Source: Streptomyces sp. G-G2
Lineage (GTDB): Bacteria; Actinomycetota; Actinomycetes; Streptomycetales; Streptomycetaceae
NCBI RefSeq assembly: GCF_030063135.1
Contig: NZ_JASISO010000013.1
Coordinates: forward strand, 1-64,000
Direction of reading: 5' to 3'
DNA: 64,000 bases
The notes under the pieces were generated by a model that ran no database searches, was not told where the DNA came from, and saw only the letters and a list, made by a program, of their open reading frames with translations. A program made the position numbers and the translations under genes. Below, piece after piece: positions 50,612-60,140 of this stretch (position 1 is the stretch's first letter; each line of letters opens with the position of its first letter).

Positions 50612-51949
50612 GTGAAGGACATCCTGGACGCGATCCAGTCGCAGGCCGCGACGGCCGCCGACTTCGCAGCCCTGCCGCTCCCCGACTCCTACCGCGCGAT
50701 CACCGTGCACAAGGACGAGACCGAGATGTTCGCGGGGCTCGCCACCCGCGACAAGGACCCGCGCAAGTCGCTGCACCTGGACCAGGTCCCGGTGCCCGAA
50801 CTGGGCCCGGGCGAGGCCCTGGTGGCCGTCATGGCCTCCTCGGTCAACTACAACTCCGTGTGGACCTCGATCTTCGAGCCGGTGTCCACCTTCAGCTTCC
50901 TGGAGCGCTACGGACGCCTCTCGGAGCTGACCAAGCGCCACGACCTGCCGTACCACATCATCGGCTCCGACCTGGCGGGCGTGGTGCTGCGCACCGGCCC
51001 CGGCGTCAACGCCTGGCAGCCGGGCGACGAGGTCGTCGCGCACTGCCTCTCGGTCGAGCTGGAGTCCTCCGACGGCCACAACGACACGATGCTCGACCCA
51101 GAGCAGCGGATCTGGGGCTTCGAGACCAACTTCGGCGGGCTCGCGGAGATCGCCCTCGTGAAGTCCAACCAGCTGATGCCCAAGCCGGACCACCTCAGCT
51201 GGGAGGAGGCCGCCTCCCCCGGCCTGGTCAACTCCACGGCCTACCGCCAGCTGGTCTCCCGCAACGGCGCCGGGATGAAGCAGGGCGACAACGTCCTGAT
51301 CTGGGGCGCCAGCGGCGGCCTCGGCTCCTACGCCACCCAGTTCGCCCTGGCCGGCGGCGCCAACCCCATCTGCGTGGTCTCCAGCGCGCAGAAGGCCGAC
51401 ATCTGCCGGGCCATGGGCGCCACCGCGATCATCGACCGCAGCGCCGAGGGCTACAAGTTCTGGAAGGACGAGCACACCCAGGACCCCAAGGAGTGGAAGC
51501 GCCTGGGCAAGCGCATCCGCGAGCTGACCGGCGGCGAGGACGTGGACATCGTCTTCGAGCACCCCGGCCGCGAGACCTTCGGCGCCTCGGTCTACGTCAC
51601 GCGCAAGGGCGGCACGATCGTCACCTGCGCCTCGACCTCGGGCTACAACCACGAGTACGACAACCGCTACCTGTGGATGTCCCTCAAGAAGATCGTCGGC
51701 TCGCACTTCGCGAACTACCGCGAGGCGTGGGAGGCCAACCGCCTGGTCGCCAAGGGCAAGATCCACCCCACCCTGTCGCGGGTCTACTCCCTGGAGGAGA
51801 CCGGCCAGGCCGCCTACGACGTCCACCGCAACCTGCACCAGGGCAAGGTCGGCGTCCTCGCGCTGGCCCCCGAGGAGGGCCTGGGCGTGCGCGACCACGA
51901 GATGCGCGCGACGCACCTCGACGCCATCAACCGCTTCCGTGACGTCTGA
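50612..51949 (+). CDS. ccr: Crotonyl-CoA carboxylase/reductase
   Basis: A 445-residue zinc-free MDR-family enzyme. The NADPH-binding motif is GASGGLGSYATQFALAGG (residues about 232-250), with an N-terminal VNYNSVWTSIFEPVSTF segment and the CO2-handling core HLSWEEAASPGLVNSTAYRQ. It reductively carboxylates crotonyl-CoA to ethylmalonyl-CoA with NADPH and CO2. Length and features match the actinobacterial Ccr. The GTG at 50612 follows GGAGG. It is the first gene of the ethylmalonyl-CoA operon, followed by meaA 29 bases later. Confidence 0.95.
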   Translation: MKDILDAIQSQAATAADFAALPLPDSYRAITVHKDETEMFAGLATRDKDPRKSLHLDQVPVPELGPGEALVAVMASSVNYNSVWTSIFEPVSTFSFLERYGRLSELTKRHDLPYHIIGSDLAGVVLRTGPGVNAWQPGDEVVAHCLSVELESSDGHNDTMLDPEQRIWGFETNFGGLAEIALVKSNQLMPKPDHLSWEEAASPGLVNSTAYRQLVSRNGAGMKQGDNVLIWGASGGLGSYATQFALAGGANPICVVSSAQKADICRAMGATAIIDRSAEGYKFWKDEHTQDPKEWKRLGKRIRELTGGEDVDIVFEHPGRETFGASVYVTRKGGTIVTCASTSGYNHEYDNRYLWMSLKKIVGSHFANYREAWEANRLVAKGKIHPTLSRVYSLEETGQAAYDVHRNLHQGKVGVLALAPEEGLGVRDHEMRATHLDAINRFRDV

Positions 51950-51978
51950 GACGCCAAAGGGCTTAAGGATCGCTTGAG

Positions 51979-54030
51979 ATGACAGAGCGTCAGAAGGATC
52001 GGCCGTGGCTCATGCGGACGTACGCCGGTCACTCCACGGCAGAGGCGTCCAACGAGCTGTACCGCCGCAACCTCGCCAAGGGCCAGACGGGCCTGTCGGT
52101 CGCCTTCGACCTGCCGACGCAGACCGGCTACGACCCCGACCACATCCTCGCCCGCGGCGAGGTCGGCCGGGTCGGTGTGCCCGTCTCCCATCTCGGTGAC
52201 ATGCGGCGGCTGTTCCAGGACATCCCCCTGGAACAGATGAACACCTCGATGACGATCAACGCCACCGCGATGTGGCTGCTGGCGCTCTACCAGGTGGCCG
52301 CCGAGGAGCAGGGCGCGGACGTCGCCCAGCTCCAGGGCACCACCCAGAACGACATCGTCAAGGAGTACCTCTCGCGCGGGACGCACGTCTTCCCGCCCGG
52401 GCCCTCGCTCCGCCTGACGACGGACATGATCGCGTACACGGTCAACCACATCCCGAAGTGGAACCCGATCAACATCTGCAGTTACCACCTGCAGGAGGCC
52501 GGGGCCACGCCGGTCCAGGAGATCTCGTACGCGATGTCCACCGCGATCGCCGTGCTGGACTCGGTCCGCGATTCGGGCCAGGTCCCGCCGGAGCGCTTCG
52601 GCGAGGTGGTCGCCCGTATCTCCTTCTTCGTGAACGCGGGCGTCCGCTTCATCGAGGAGATGTGCAAGATGCGCGCCTTCAGCCGCATCTGGGACCGGGT
52701 CACCCGGGAGCGCTACGGCATCGAGAACGACAAGCAGCGGCGCTTCCGGTACGGCGTCCAGGTCAACTCCCTGGGGCTGACCGAGGCGCAGCCGGAGAAC
52801 AACGTCCAGCGGATCGTGCTGGAGATGCTGGCGGTCACCCTCTCCAAGGACGCCCGCGCCCGGGCCGTGCAGCTGCCCGCCTGGAACGAGGCGCTGGGCC
52901 TGCCCCGGCCCTGGGACCAGCAGTGGTCGCTGCGCATCCAGCAGGTCCTGGCCCACGAGAGCGACCTGCTGGAGTACGAGGACATCTTCGAAGGCTCGCG
53001 CGTCATAGAGGCCAAGGTGGACTCCCTGGTCGAGGAGTGCACGGCGGAGATCGCCCGGATCCAGGAGATGGGCGGGGCGATGGCCGCCGTCGAGTCCGGG
53101 TACCTCAAGTCCCAGCTGGTCTCCTCGCACGCCGAGCGGCGGGCCCGGATCGAGGCGGGCGAGGACAAGATCGTCGGCGTGAACTGCTACCAGCAGACCG
53201 AGGAGAACCCGCTCACCGCCGACCTGGACGGCGCCATCATGACGGTGGACGCGGCCGTCGAGGCGCTGACCGTCGAACGGATCGGCCGCTGGCGCGCCGA
53301 GCGCCAGGAGTCCGCGGACCGGCAGGGGGGCGGCGACCCGTTCGTCTTCCCGACGGTCATGCAGGCCCTGGACCGGCTGAAGGAGGCCGCCACGGGCACC
53401 GAGAACCTGATGGAGGCCACCCTGGAGTGTGCCCGCGCCGGTGTCACCACCGGCGAGTGGTCCACCGCGCTGCGCGAGGTGTTCGGCGAGTTCCGCGCGC
53501 CGACCGGGGTCTCCTCGGCCCCGGTGGCGGTCACCGCCGAGCCGGGCACGCCGATGGCCGAGGTCCGGGCGAAGGTGGCCCGTACGGCCGAGGAGCTGGG
53601 CACCGGACGGCTGCGGCTGCTGGTCGGCAAGCCCGGCCTGGACGGGCACTCCAACGGGGCCGAGCAGATCGCCGTACGGGCCCGCGACGCCGGGTTCGAG
53701 GTGGTCTACCAGGGCATCCGGCTGACCCCCGAGGAGATCTCCGCGGCGGCGCTGGCCGAGGACGTGCACTGCGTGGGACTGTCCATTCTGTCCGGCTCGC
53801 ACAGCGCGCTGGTCCCCGACGTCCTCGAACGCCTGCGGGCGGCCGGGGCGGGTGACATACCGGTCGTGCTGGGCGGCATCATTCCCCAGGCCGACGCGGT
53901 GGCACTCAAGGCGGCCGGAGTCGCCGCCGTATTCACACCCAAGGACTTCGGCATCACGGAGATCATCGGCCGTATCGTCGACGAGATCCGCAAAGCGAAC
54001 AAGCTCGACCCCCTGGAGGTTCCCGCATGA
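51979..54030 (+). CDS. meaA: Ethylmalonyl-CoA mutase (MeaA)
   Basis: A 683-residue adenosylcobalamin mutase. The TIM-barrel part starts [19 protein letters not shown] and the C-terminal B12-binding domain has the conserved [16 protein letters not shown] motif with the His ligand (residues about 550-566). It isomerises (2R)-ethylmalonyl-CoA to methylsuccinyl-CoA. The ATG at 51979 is used. The gene overlaps mcl by 4 bases (ATGA). It was historically called meaA in streptomycetes. Confidence 0.95.
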   Translation: MTERQKDRPWLMRTYAGHSTAEASNELYRRNLAKGQTGLSVAFDLPTQTGYDPDHILARGEVGRVGVPVSHLGDMRRLFQDIPLEQMNTSMTINATAMWLLALYQVAAEEQGADVAQLQGTTQNDIVKEYLSRGTHVFPPGPSLRLTTDMIAYTVNHIPKWNPINICSYHLQEAGATPVQEISYAMSTAIAVLDSVRDSGQVPPERFGEVVARISFFVNAGVRFIEEMCKMRAFSRIWDRVTRERYGIENDKQRRFRYGVQVNSLGLTEAQPENNVQRIVLEMLAVTLSKDARARAVQLPAWNEALGLPRPWDQQWSLRIQQVLAHESDLLEYEDIFEGSRVIEAKVDSLVEECTAEIARIQEMGGAMAAVESGYLKSQLVSSHAERRARIEAGEDKIVGVNCYQQTEENPLTADLDGAIMTVDAAVEALTVERIGRWRAERQESADRQGGGDPFVFPTVMQALDRLKEAATGTENLMEATLECARAGVTTGEWSTALREVFGEFRAPTGVSSAPVAVTAEPGTPMAEVRAKVARTAEELGTGRLRLLVGKPGLDGHSNGAEQIAVRARDAGFEVVYQGIRLTPEEISAAALAEDVHCVGLSILSGSHSALVPDVLERLRAAGAGDIPVVLGGIIPQADAVALKAAGVAAVFTPKDFGITEIIGRIVDEIRKANKLDPLEVPA

Positions 54031-55001
54031 CCACGCCCTCTTCCCCGGTGAACCGGCTGCGGCCCCGCCGCTCCTGCCTCGCGGTGCCGGGTTCGAACCC
54101 GCGCTTCCTGGAGAAGGCCCAGGGCCTGCCCGCCGACCAGGTGTTCCTGGATCTGGAGGACGCCTGCGCGCCGCTCGCCAAGGAAGGCGCCCGGCACACG
54201 ATCGTGGACGCGTTGAACAACGGCGACTGGACGGGCAAGACCCGGGTCGTGCGCGTCAACGACTGGACCACGCACTGGACGTACCGCGACGTGATCACGG
54301 TCGTCGAGGGCGCGGGCCAGAACCTGGACTGCATCATGCTGCCCAAGGTGCAGGACGCCCAGCAGGTGGTGGCCCTCGACCTGCTGCTGACGCAGATCGA
54401 GAAGACCATGGGCTTCGAGGTCGGCAAGATCGGCATCGAGGCCCAGATCGAGAACGCCAAGGGCCTGGTGAACGTCGACGAGATCGCGGCCGCCTCGCCC
54501 CGGCTGGAGACGATCATCTTCGGCCCGGCCGACTTCATGGCCTCGATCAACATGAAGTCCCTGGTCGTGGGCATGCAGCCGCCCGGCTACGGCGCTGACG
54601 CCTACCACTACATCCTGATGCGGATCCTGATGGCGGCCCGCACGCACAACCTCCAGGCGATCGACGGCCCCTTCCTCCAGATCAAGAACGTGGACGGCTA
54701 CCGCGAGGTCGCGGGCCGCGCCGCGGCCCTCGGCTTCGACGGCAAGTGGGTGCTGCACCCCGGTCAGGTCGACGCCGCGAACGAGGTCTTCTCCCCCTCT
54801 CAGGAGGACTACGACCACTCCGAGCTGATCCTCGACGCCTACGACTGGTGCACCTCGGAAGCGGGCGGCAAGAAGGGCTCGGCGATGCTCAGCGACGAGA
54901 TGATCGACGAGGCCAGCCGCAAGATGGCCCTGGTCATCGCGGGCAAGGGGCGGGCCGCCGGGATGCAGCGCACGTCGAAGTTCGAAATCCCGGAGGCCTG
55001 A
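54027..55001 (+). CDS. mcl: Malyl-CoA/beta-methylmalyl-CoA lyase-like HpcH/HpaI aldolase
   Basis: A 324-residue CitE/HpcH-family lyase. A Arg-rich SCLAVPGSNPRFLEKA start, the acidic VFLDLEDACAP metal site and GIEAQIENAKG motif are typical. It cleaves beta-methylmalyl-CoA to glyoxylate and propionyl-CoA, and malyl-CoA to glyoxylate and acetyl-CoA. The ATG overlaps meaA by 4 bases; mch follows 5 bases after its stop. Confidence 0.9.
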   Translation: MTTPSSPVNRLRPRRSCLAVPGSNPRFLEKAQGLPADQVFLDLEDACAPLAKEGARHTIVDALNNGDWTGKTRVVRVNDWTTHWTYRDVITVVEGAGQNLDCIMLPKVQDAQQVVALDLLLTQIEKTMGFEVGKIGIEAQIENAKGLVNVDEIAAASPRLETIIFGPADFMASINMKSLVVGMQPPGYGADAYHYILMRILMAARTHNLQAIDGPFLQIKNVDGYREVAGRAAALGFDGKWVLHPGQVDAANEVFSPSQEDYDHSELILDAYDWCTSEAGGKKGSAMLSDEMIDEASRKMALVIAGKGRAAGMQRTSKFEIPEA

Positions 55002-55006
55002 TCCCC

Positions 55007-55519
55007 ATGCAGTTCGGACGCACCTACGAAGAGTTCGAGATCGGCGCGGTCTACAAGCACTGGCCCGGGAAGACGGTCACCGAGTACGACGACCACCTCT
55101 TCTGCCTGCTGACCATGAACCACCACCCGCTGCACATGGACAGCAACTACGCCGAGAACACCACCGACTTCGGCAAGAACGTGGTCGTGGGCAACTACAT
55201 CTACTCGCTGCTGCTGGGCATGTCGGTGCCCGACGTATCCGGCAAGGCCATCGCCAACCTGGAGATCGAGTCGCTGCGGCACGTGGCGCCGACCTTCCAC
55301 GGCGACACCCTCTACGGCGAGACCACAGTCCTCGACAAGACCCCCTCGAAGTCCAAGAACGACCGCGGGATCGTCTACGTCGAGACCAAGGGCTACAAGC
55401 AGGACGGCACCCTCGTCTGCGTCTTCCGGCGCAAGGTGATGGTCCCGACCGAGACGTACATCAAGGAGCGCGGCGGCGAGCAGCCCGGCCGCCCCACGCT
55501 GAAGGAACAGGGGAAGTAG
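55007..55519 (+). CDS. mch: MaoC-family dehydratase, mesaconyl-CoA hydratase-like
   Basis: A 170-residue hot-dog-fold dehydratase of the MaoC family. The catalytic Asp/His region is LTMNHHPLHMDSNYAENT (residues about 36-53). It would hydrate mesaconyl-CoA to beta-methylmalyl-CoA. A GGAGG ribosome site precedes the ATG at 55007. It is one of the small single-domain Mch forms seen in actinobacteria, half the length of the Rhodobacter enzyme. Confidence 0.88.
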   Translation: MQFGRTYEEFEIGAVYKHWPGKTVTEYDDHLFCLLTMNHHPLHMDSNYAENTTDFGKNVVVGNYIYSLLLGMSVPDVSGKAIANLEIESLRHVAPTFHGDTLYGETTVLDKTPSKSKNDRGIVYVETKGYKQDGTLVCVFRRKVMVPTETYIKERGGEQPGRPTLKEQGK

Positions 55520-55521
55520 CC

Positions 55522-56727
55522 ATGGCCCGACTCGCCCAGACCGCCGGGCTCAACGACGTCCAGCGGGAGATCCTCAAGACCGTCCGCGAGTTCGTCGACA
55601 AGGAGATCATCCCGGTCGCGACCGAGCTGGAGCACCGCGACGAGTACCCGCAGCAGATCGTCGACGGACTCAAGGAGCTCGGCCTCTTCGGGCTGATGAT
55701 CCCGGAGGAGTACGGCGGCCTGGGTGAGTCGCTGCTCACCTACGCGCTGTGCGTGGAGGAGATAGCGCGGGGCTGGATGTCCGTCTCGGGCATCATCAAC
55801 ACGCACTTCATCGTGGCGTACATGATCAAGCAGCACGGTACGCAGGAACAGAAGGACCACTTCCTGCCGCGCATGGCGCTGGGCGAGATCCGCGGCGCGT
55901 TCTCGATGTCGGAGCCGGGGCTCGGCTCGGACGTGTCGGCCATCACGTCCAAGGCGGTGAGGGACGGCGACGAGTACGTCCTGAACGGCCAGAAGATGTG
56001 GCTGACCAACGGCGGCACCTCCACGCTGGTCGCCGTCCTCGTGCGGAGTGACGAAGGCCACCCGGAGGGCACCGCGCCGCACAAGTCGATGACGACCTTC
56101 CTGATCGAGAAGGAAGCGGGCTTCGGCGAGGTGCGTCCGGGGCTGACGATCCCGGGCAAGATCGACAAGATGGGCTACAAGGGCGTCGACACGACCGAGC
56201 TCATCATGGACGGACTGCGCATTCCGGCCAATCGCGTACTCGGCGGGGCGACCGGCCGAGGGTTTTACCAAATGATGGACGGGGTCGAGGTCGGCCGTGT
56301 CAACGTGGCGGCCCGTGGCTGTGGCGTCGCTCAGCGTGCATTCGAGTTGGGTGTCTCATATGCCCAGCAACGTCACACTTTCGGCAAAGCCATCGCGGAG
56401 CACCAGGCCATTCAGTTCAAGCTGGCCGAGATGGCTACCAAGGTCGAGGCCGCCCATGCGATGATGGTCAATGCAGCACGCAAAAAGGACTCCGGGGAAC
56501 GAAACGACCTCGAAGCAGGGATGGCGAAGTACCTCGCCTCCGAGTACTGCAAAGAGGTGGTCGAGGACGCCTTCCGCATCCACGGCGGCTACGGGTTCTC
56601 GAAGGAATACGAGATCGAGCGCCTCTACCGGGAGGCCCCGATGCTGCTGATCGGTGAAGGTACCGCCGAGATCCAAAAAATGATCATCGGGCGACGCCTG
56701 CTCGAGGAGTACCGACTGCAGGGCTGA
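55522..56727 (+). CDS. mcd: Acyl-CoA dehydrogenase, methylsuccinyl-CoA dehydrogenase-like
   Basis: A 401-residue flavoenzyme. FAD/substrate segments are GAFSMSEPGLGSDVSAI, KMWLTNGG, and the catalytic glutamate region in the C-terminal EAPMLLIGEGTAEIQKMIIG motif. It oxidises methylsuccinyl-CoA to mesaconyl-CoA. It begins 2 bases after mch. It lacks the N-terminal extension of the Rhodobacter enzyme. The coding DNA from about 56220 to the stop is clearly poorer in G+C than upstream (codons such as TCA, TAT, ACT), although the protein stays normal. Confidence 0.9.
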   Translation: MARLAQTAGLNDVQREILKTVREFVDKEIIPVATELEHRDEYPQQIVDGLKELGLFGLMIPEEYGGLGESLLTYALCVEEIARGWMSVSGIINTHFIVAYMIKQHGTQEQKDHFLPRMALGEIRGAFSMSEPGLGSDVSAITSKAVRDGDEYVLNGQKMWLTNGGTSTLVAVLVRSDEGHPEGTAPHKSMTTFLIEKEAGFGEVRPGLTIPGKIDKMGYKGVDTTELIMDGLRIPANRVLGGATGRGFYQMMDGVEVGRVNVAARGCGVAQRAFELGVSYAQQRHTFGKAIAEHQAIQFKLAEMATKVEAAHAMMVNAARKKDSGERNDLEAGMAKYLASEYCKEVVEDAFRIHGGYGFSKEYEIERLYREAPMLLIGEGTAEIQKMIIGRRLLEEYRLQG

Positions 56728-56817
56728 AAGTGGCTTTTCGTTCCGAAATGTCCAAAAAATTTCGGCGGAAAGATCACATCCAGTCACTGGCCCACGGACA
56801 TCGACTCGGCTTCTGGC

Positions 56818-56848
56818 TTGCCCAGTTGTTGCGTGCAACCGATAGCAT
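56818..56848 (+). promoter_or_regulatory. Possible psd promoter
   Basis: TTGCCC (56818-56823), a 19-base spacer and TAGCAT (56843-56848) lie 67 bases upstream of psd. GTTGC-GT-GCAAC (56828-56839), a 12-base dyad, overlaps the spacer. It is weak but sits in the AT-rich 187-base gap between mcd and psd. Confidence 0.35.
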
Positions 56849-56914
56849 TCCAGTAAAGCCGCCGTCCCGTCCCCCAGTTTGCGGCGCGGCAATCACCCGC
56901 TACGAAGGTCATCC

Positions 56915-57571
56915 ATGCCCCACAGCCAAACCTCTGCACCTCGCGTCGGCCTCCTCGGTGGACGCCTCGCGCGCGGAGCATCGCCGTGGCTTCTGCCGAC
57001 CGTCGCCACCGCAGCCATCAGCCTCACCCGGGCCCGCAGGTCCGGACGCTGGGCTGCCGTGGCCGTGCCCACCACTGCGCTGGCGGCGGGCATGCTGTGG
57101 TTCTTCCGCGACCCCGAGCGAGAGATCGCCCATGGCCGCGTCATCTCGCCCGCCGACGGTGTGGTGCAGAGCATCATGCCGTGGAAGGACGGGCGCACCC
57201 GCGTCGCGATCTTCATGAGCCCGCTGAACGTCCACGTCAACCGCGCGCCGCTGGCCGGCACGGTGACGTCCGTGGAGCACATCCCCGGTGGGTTCGTTCC
57301 GGCGTTCAACAAGGAGAGCGAGAACAACGAGCGCGTCGTCTGGCACTTCGACACCGAGCTCGGCGACATCGAGATGGTGCAGATCGCGGGAGCGGTCGCC
57401 CGTCGTATCGTTCCCTACCTGCCCGCCGGTACCAAGGTGGAGCAGGGCGAGCGCATCGGTCTGATCCGCTTCGGATCGCGCGTCGACATCTACCTTCCCG
57501 AGGGTGTCGAGGTCGCGGTCGAGGTCGGACAGGCCACCACCGCGGGGGTGACTCGAATTGACCGTGACTGA
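56915..57571 (+). CDS. psd: Phosphatidylserine decarboxylase proenzyme
   Basis: A 218-residue short (PSD-A) type decarboxylase. Two N-terminal hydrophobic segments anchor it to the membrane. The catalytic core holds FMSPLNVHVNR and the self-cleavage site FGSRVD near residue 200, where Ser becomes the pyruvoyl group. It makes phosphatidylethanolamine from phosphatidylserine. The ATG at 56915 follows GAAGG. The 3' end overlaps pssA, coupling two consecutive steps of the pathway in reverse order. Confidence 0.93.
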   Translation: MPHSQTSAPRVGLLGGRLARGASPWLLPTVATAAISLTRARRSGRWAAVAVPTTALAAGMLWFFRDPEREIAHGRVISPADGVVQSIMPWKDGRTRVAIFMSPLNVHVNRAPLAGTVTSVEHIPGGFVPAFNKESENNERVVWHFDTELGDIEMVQIAGAVARRIVPYLPAGTKVEQGERIGLIRFGSRVDIYLPEGVEVAVEVGQATTAGVTRIDRD

Positions 57572-58448
57572 TCCCGAATCACCGGCGAGCCGGGCGGACC
57601 AGAAGACCGGCCCCGGCCGGGCCGACTGGGTGCCCGAGGCCGAGGAGGAGACCGACGGCGAGGAGATGCCCCTCTCGCTGCGGCTGTCGATAGCGGACAC
57701 CCTCACCCTCGGCAACGCGACCTGCGGATTCATGGCGGTGTACTTCACCACCACCGGAATCCTCATCCCGCACCTCACCGGCAGCGACGAGTCGGGCATG
57801 GCCCGGCACAGCGCGGCGACCGCCGTGATACTGATGCTGCTCGCCGCGGTCTTCGACCTCTGCGACGGCCTGGTGGCACGCAAGCTGCGCAGCTCGCCCA
57901 TGGGCGCGGAGCTGGACAACCTCTCGGACCTGATCAGCTTCGGGCTGGCCCCCGCGTACTTCGTGCTCGTCTACGGCATGGTCGCCGACGACGCGCACCA
58001 GCGGGTGTCGGCGCTGGCCGCGATCGTGGTCCTGCTCGCGGTCGTGCTCAGGCTCGCGAGATTCAGCTGCGTGACCATGAAGGACGGCATGTTCCAGGGC
58101 ATGCCGAGCCCCTTCGGCGCGCTCACGGTCGTCTCGATCGTGCTGCTGGAGCTGCCCTTCATCCCGACCACGATGGCGATCATCGGCGTGGCCTGGCTGA
58201 TGGTGAGCCGGGTCGAGTACCCCAAGCCGCGCGGTGTCCTCGCGGTGGCGATGCTCAGCTGGATCGTCGGTGCGATGGGACTGCTGGCGGCCTGGGCGTT
58301 CGACGCCCCGGGCGGTCAGCTCCTGCTCCAGACCGGCTGCGCGCTCCAGATCGCGCTCGCGGCGACCATCCCGCTGTTCGCCACCACCCGGCGGGCCAAC
58401 ACCTTCCGCCACAACCGGCGCGAGGCACGAGCCGGTCAGCTGCCGTAA
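57558..58448 (+). CDS. pssA: CDP-diacylglycerol-serine O-phosphatidyltransferase
   Basis: A 296-residue CDP-alcohol phosphotransferase with about six membrane helices. The eight-residue CAPT motif is complete: DLCDGLVAR followed by the GAELDNLSD part, with the two key aspartates of each half. It makes phosphatidylserine from CDP-diacylglycerol and serine. The TTG at 57558 and the GTG at 57564 are both inside psd; GGGGGTG lies upstream of both. It is followed by a strong hairpin terminator. Confidence 0.93.
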   Translation: MTVTDPESPASRADQKTGPGRADWVPEAEEETDGEEMPLSLRLSIADTLTLGNATCGFMAVYFTTTGILIPHLTGSDESGMARHSAATAVILMLLAAVFDLCDGLVARKLRSSPMGAELDNLSDLISFGLAPAYFVLVYGMVADDAHQRVSALAAIVVLLAVVLRLARFSCVTMKDGMFQGMPSPFGALTVVSIVLLELPFIPTTMAIIGVAWLMVSRVEYPKPRGVLAVAMLSWIVGAMGLLAAWAFDAPGGQLLLQTGCALQIALAATIPLFATTRRANTFRHNRREARAGQLP

Positions 58449-58488
58449 CCGGCGGCGCGGTGCGCGGGTACGCACACGTGTGAGAGAG

Positions 58489-58519
58489 GGGCCCCGGACG
58501 CCGATGGCGTCCGGGGCCC
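58489..58519 (+). terminator. Hairpin terminator of the psd-pssA pair
   Basis: Fourteen Watson-Crick pairs (58489-58502 with 58506-58519) around a 3-base GAT loop, with a short T-run after. It lies 40 bases downstream of pssA. Confidence 0.85.
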
Positions 58520-58589
58520 TTCTCGTGCGCCTGAGGTCCATGTCGCAAAACCGCCAGCCGGGCCCCCGGGGATGCCGGATCCTTGAGGC

Positions 58590-60077
58590 ATGCACACCGA
58601 CACCGAGCGCTGCGTGCGGGCCGTCCAGTCGAAGGACGCCCGCTTCGACGGCTGGTTCTTCACCGCCGTCAGGACGACCGGGATCTACTGCCGCCCCAGC
58701 TGCCCGGCGGTGCCGCCCAAGGTCGCGAACATGAGCTTCCTGCCCAGCGCCGCCGCCTGCCAGCAGGCGGGCTACCGGGCCTGCAAGCGCTGCCGCCCCG
58801 ACACCAGCCCCGGCTCCCCCGAGTGGAACGCGCGCGCCGACGCCGTCGCCCGGGCCATGCGGCTGATCCAGGACGGGGTGGTCGACCGCGAGGGCGTCCC
58901 GGGGCTGGCCGCCCGGCTCGGGTACTCCACCCGGCAGGTGGAGCGGCAGCTGAACGCCGAGCTGGGGGCCGGTCCGCTGGCCCTGGCCCGGGCCCAGCGG
59001 GCGCAGACCGCGCGGCTGCTGGTGGAGACCTCGGGGCTGCCGATGGGCGACGTGGCCTTCGCCGCCGGGTTCTCCTCGATCCGTACCTTCAACGACACCG
59101 TGCGCGAGGTCTTCGCCCTCTCCCCCAGCGAGCTGCGGGTCCGGGCCGAGAGGGCCGACCGGGGCGGCCCCCGGTCCACGGTGCCCGGCTCGCTCTCCCT
59201 GCGGCTGCCGTACCGGGCTCCGCTCAACCCCGACAACCTCTTCGGGCACCTGGCGGCGACCGCAGTGCCCGGGGTCGAGGAGTGGCGCGACGGGGCCTAC
59301 CGCAGGACCCTGCGGCTGCCCTACGGGACCGGGGTGGTGGCGCTGAGCCCCCGGCCCGGGCACATCGCCTGCCAGCTGGCCCTGACCGACCTGCGCGACC
59401 TGACCATCGCGATCAGCCGGTGCCGCTGGATGCTCGACCTGGACGCCGACCCGGAGGCCGTGGACGAGCAGCTGCGCCGGGATCCGCTGCTCGCGCCCCT
59501 GGTGGACAAGGCCCCGGGGCGCCGGGTGCCGCGTACGGTCGACGCGGCGGAGTTCGCCGTACGGGCGGTGCTGGGCCAGCAGGTGTCCACGGCGGCGGCG
59601 CGCACCCACGCGGGCCGCCTGGTGGCGGCGTACGGGGAGCCGGTGGCCGACCCGGATCCGGCGGGCGGGCTGACCCACCTCTTCCCCTCCCCGGAGGCAC
59701 TGGCCGCGCTGGACCCCGAGGCCCTGGCCCTGCCCCGCAGCAGGCGCGCCACGCTGACCACTCTGGTCGCCGCGCTGGCCGACGGCTCGCTGCCGCTGGG
59801 CATCGACAGCGACTGGGAGGCGGCCCGGGCCCGGCTGGGCGCGCTGCCCGGTTTCGGACCCTGGACCACCGAGGTGATCGCGATGCGGGCACTGGGCGAC
59901 CCGGACGCGTTCCTGCCGTCGGACCTCGGGGTCCGGCGGGCCGCCCAGGGGCTCGGGCTGCCGTCCACCCCGGCCGCGCTGACCGCCCGGGCGGCGGGGT
60001 GGCGGCCCTGGCGGGCGTACGCCGTCCAGTACCTGTGGGCCACCGGCGACCACCCGGTCAACCACCTGCCGGGCTGA
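58590..60077 (+). CDS. Ada-AlkA fusion: DNA-3-methyladenine glycosylase with regulatory domains
   Basis: A 495-residue protein with an Ada zinc domain (cysteines in GIYCRPSCPA and ACKRCRP, residues about 32-72), an AraC-type HTH (about 85-185, FAAGFSSIRTFNDTVREVF), an AlkA N-terminal domain, and an HhH-GPD glycosylase (GALPGFGPWTTEVIAMRALG near 410). It removes alkylated bases and probably activates repair genes after methylation of a zinc-site cysteine. The ATG at 58590 starts at the Ada domain. ogt follows 63 bases later. The two are a compact alkylation-response unit. Confidence 0.9.
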   Translation: MHTDTERCVRAVQSKDARFDGWFFTAVRTTGIYCRPSCPAVPPKVANMSFLPSAAACQQAGYRACKRCRPDTSPGSPEWNARADAVARAMRLIQDGVVDREGVPGLAARLGYSTRQVERQLNAELGAGPLALARAQRAQTARLLVETSGLPMGDVAFAAGFSSIRTFNDTVREVFALSPSELRVRAERADRGGPRSTVPGSLSLRLPYRAPLNPDNLFGHLAATAVPGVEEWRDGAYRRTLRLPYGTGVVALSPRPGHIACQLALTDLRDLTIAISRCRWMLDLDADPEAVDEQLRRDPLLAPLVDKAPGRRVPRTVDAAEFAVRAVLGQQVSTAAARTHAGRLVAAYGEPVADPDPAGGLTHLFPSPEALAALDPEALALPRSRRATLTTLVAALADGSLPLGIDSDWEAARARLGALPGFGPWTTEVIAMRALGDPDAFLPSDLGVRRAAQGLGLPSTPAALTARAAGWRPWRAYAVQYLWATGDHPVNHLPG

Positions 60078-60140
60078 CCCCGGCCCCCTCGATCCACCGT
60101 CCGCAGCACAGCACCGCACCGCACGAGGAGAGTCCCGCTC

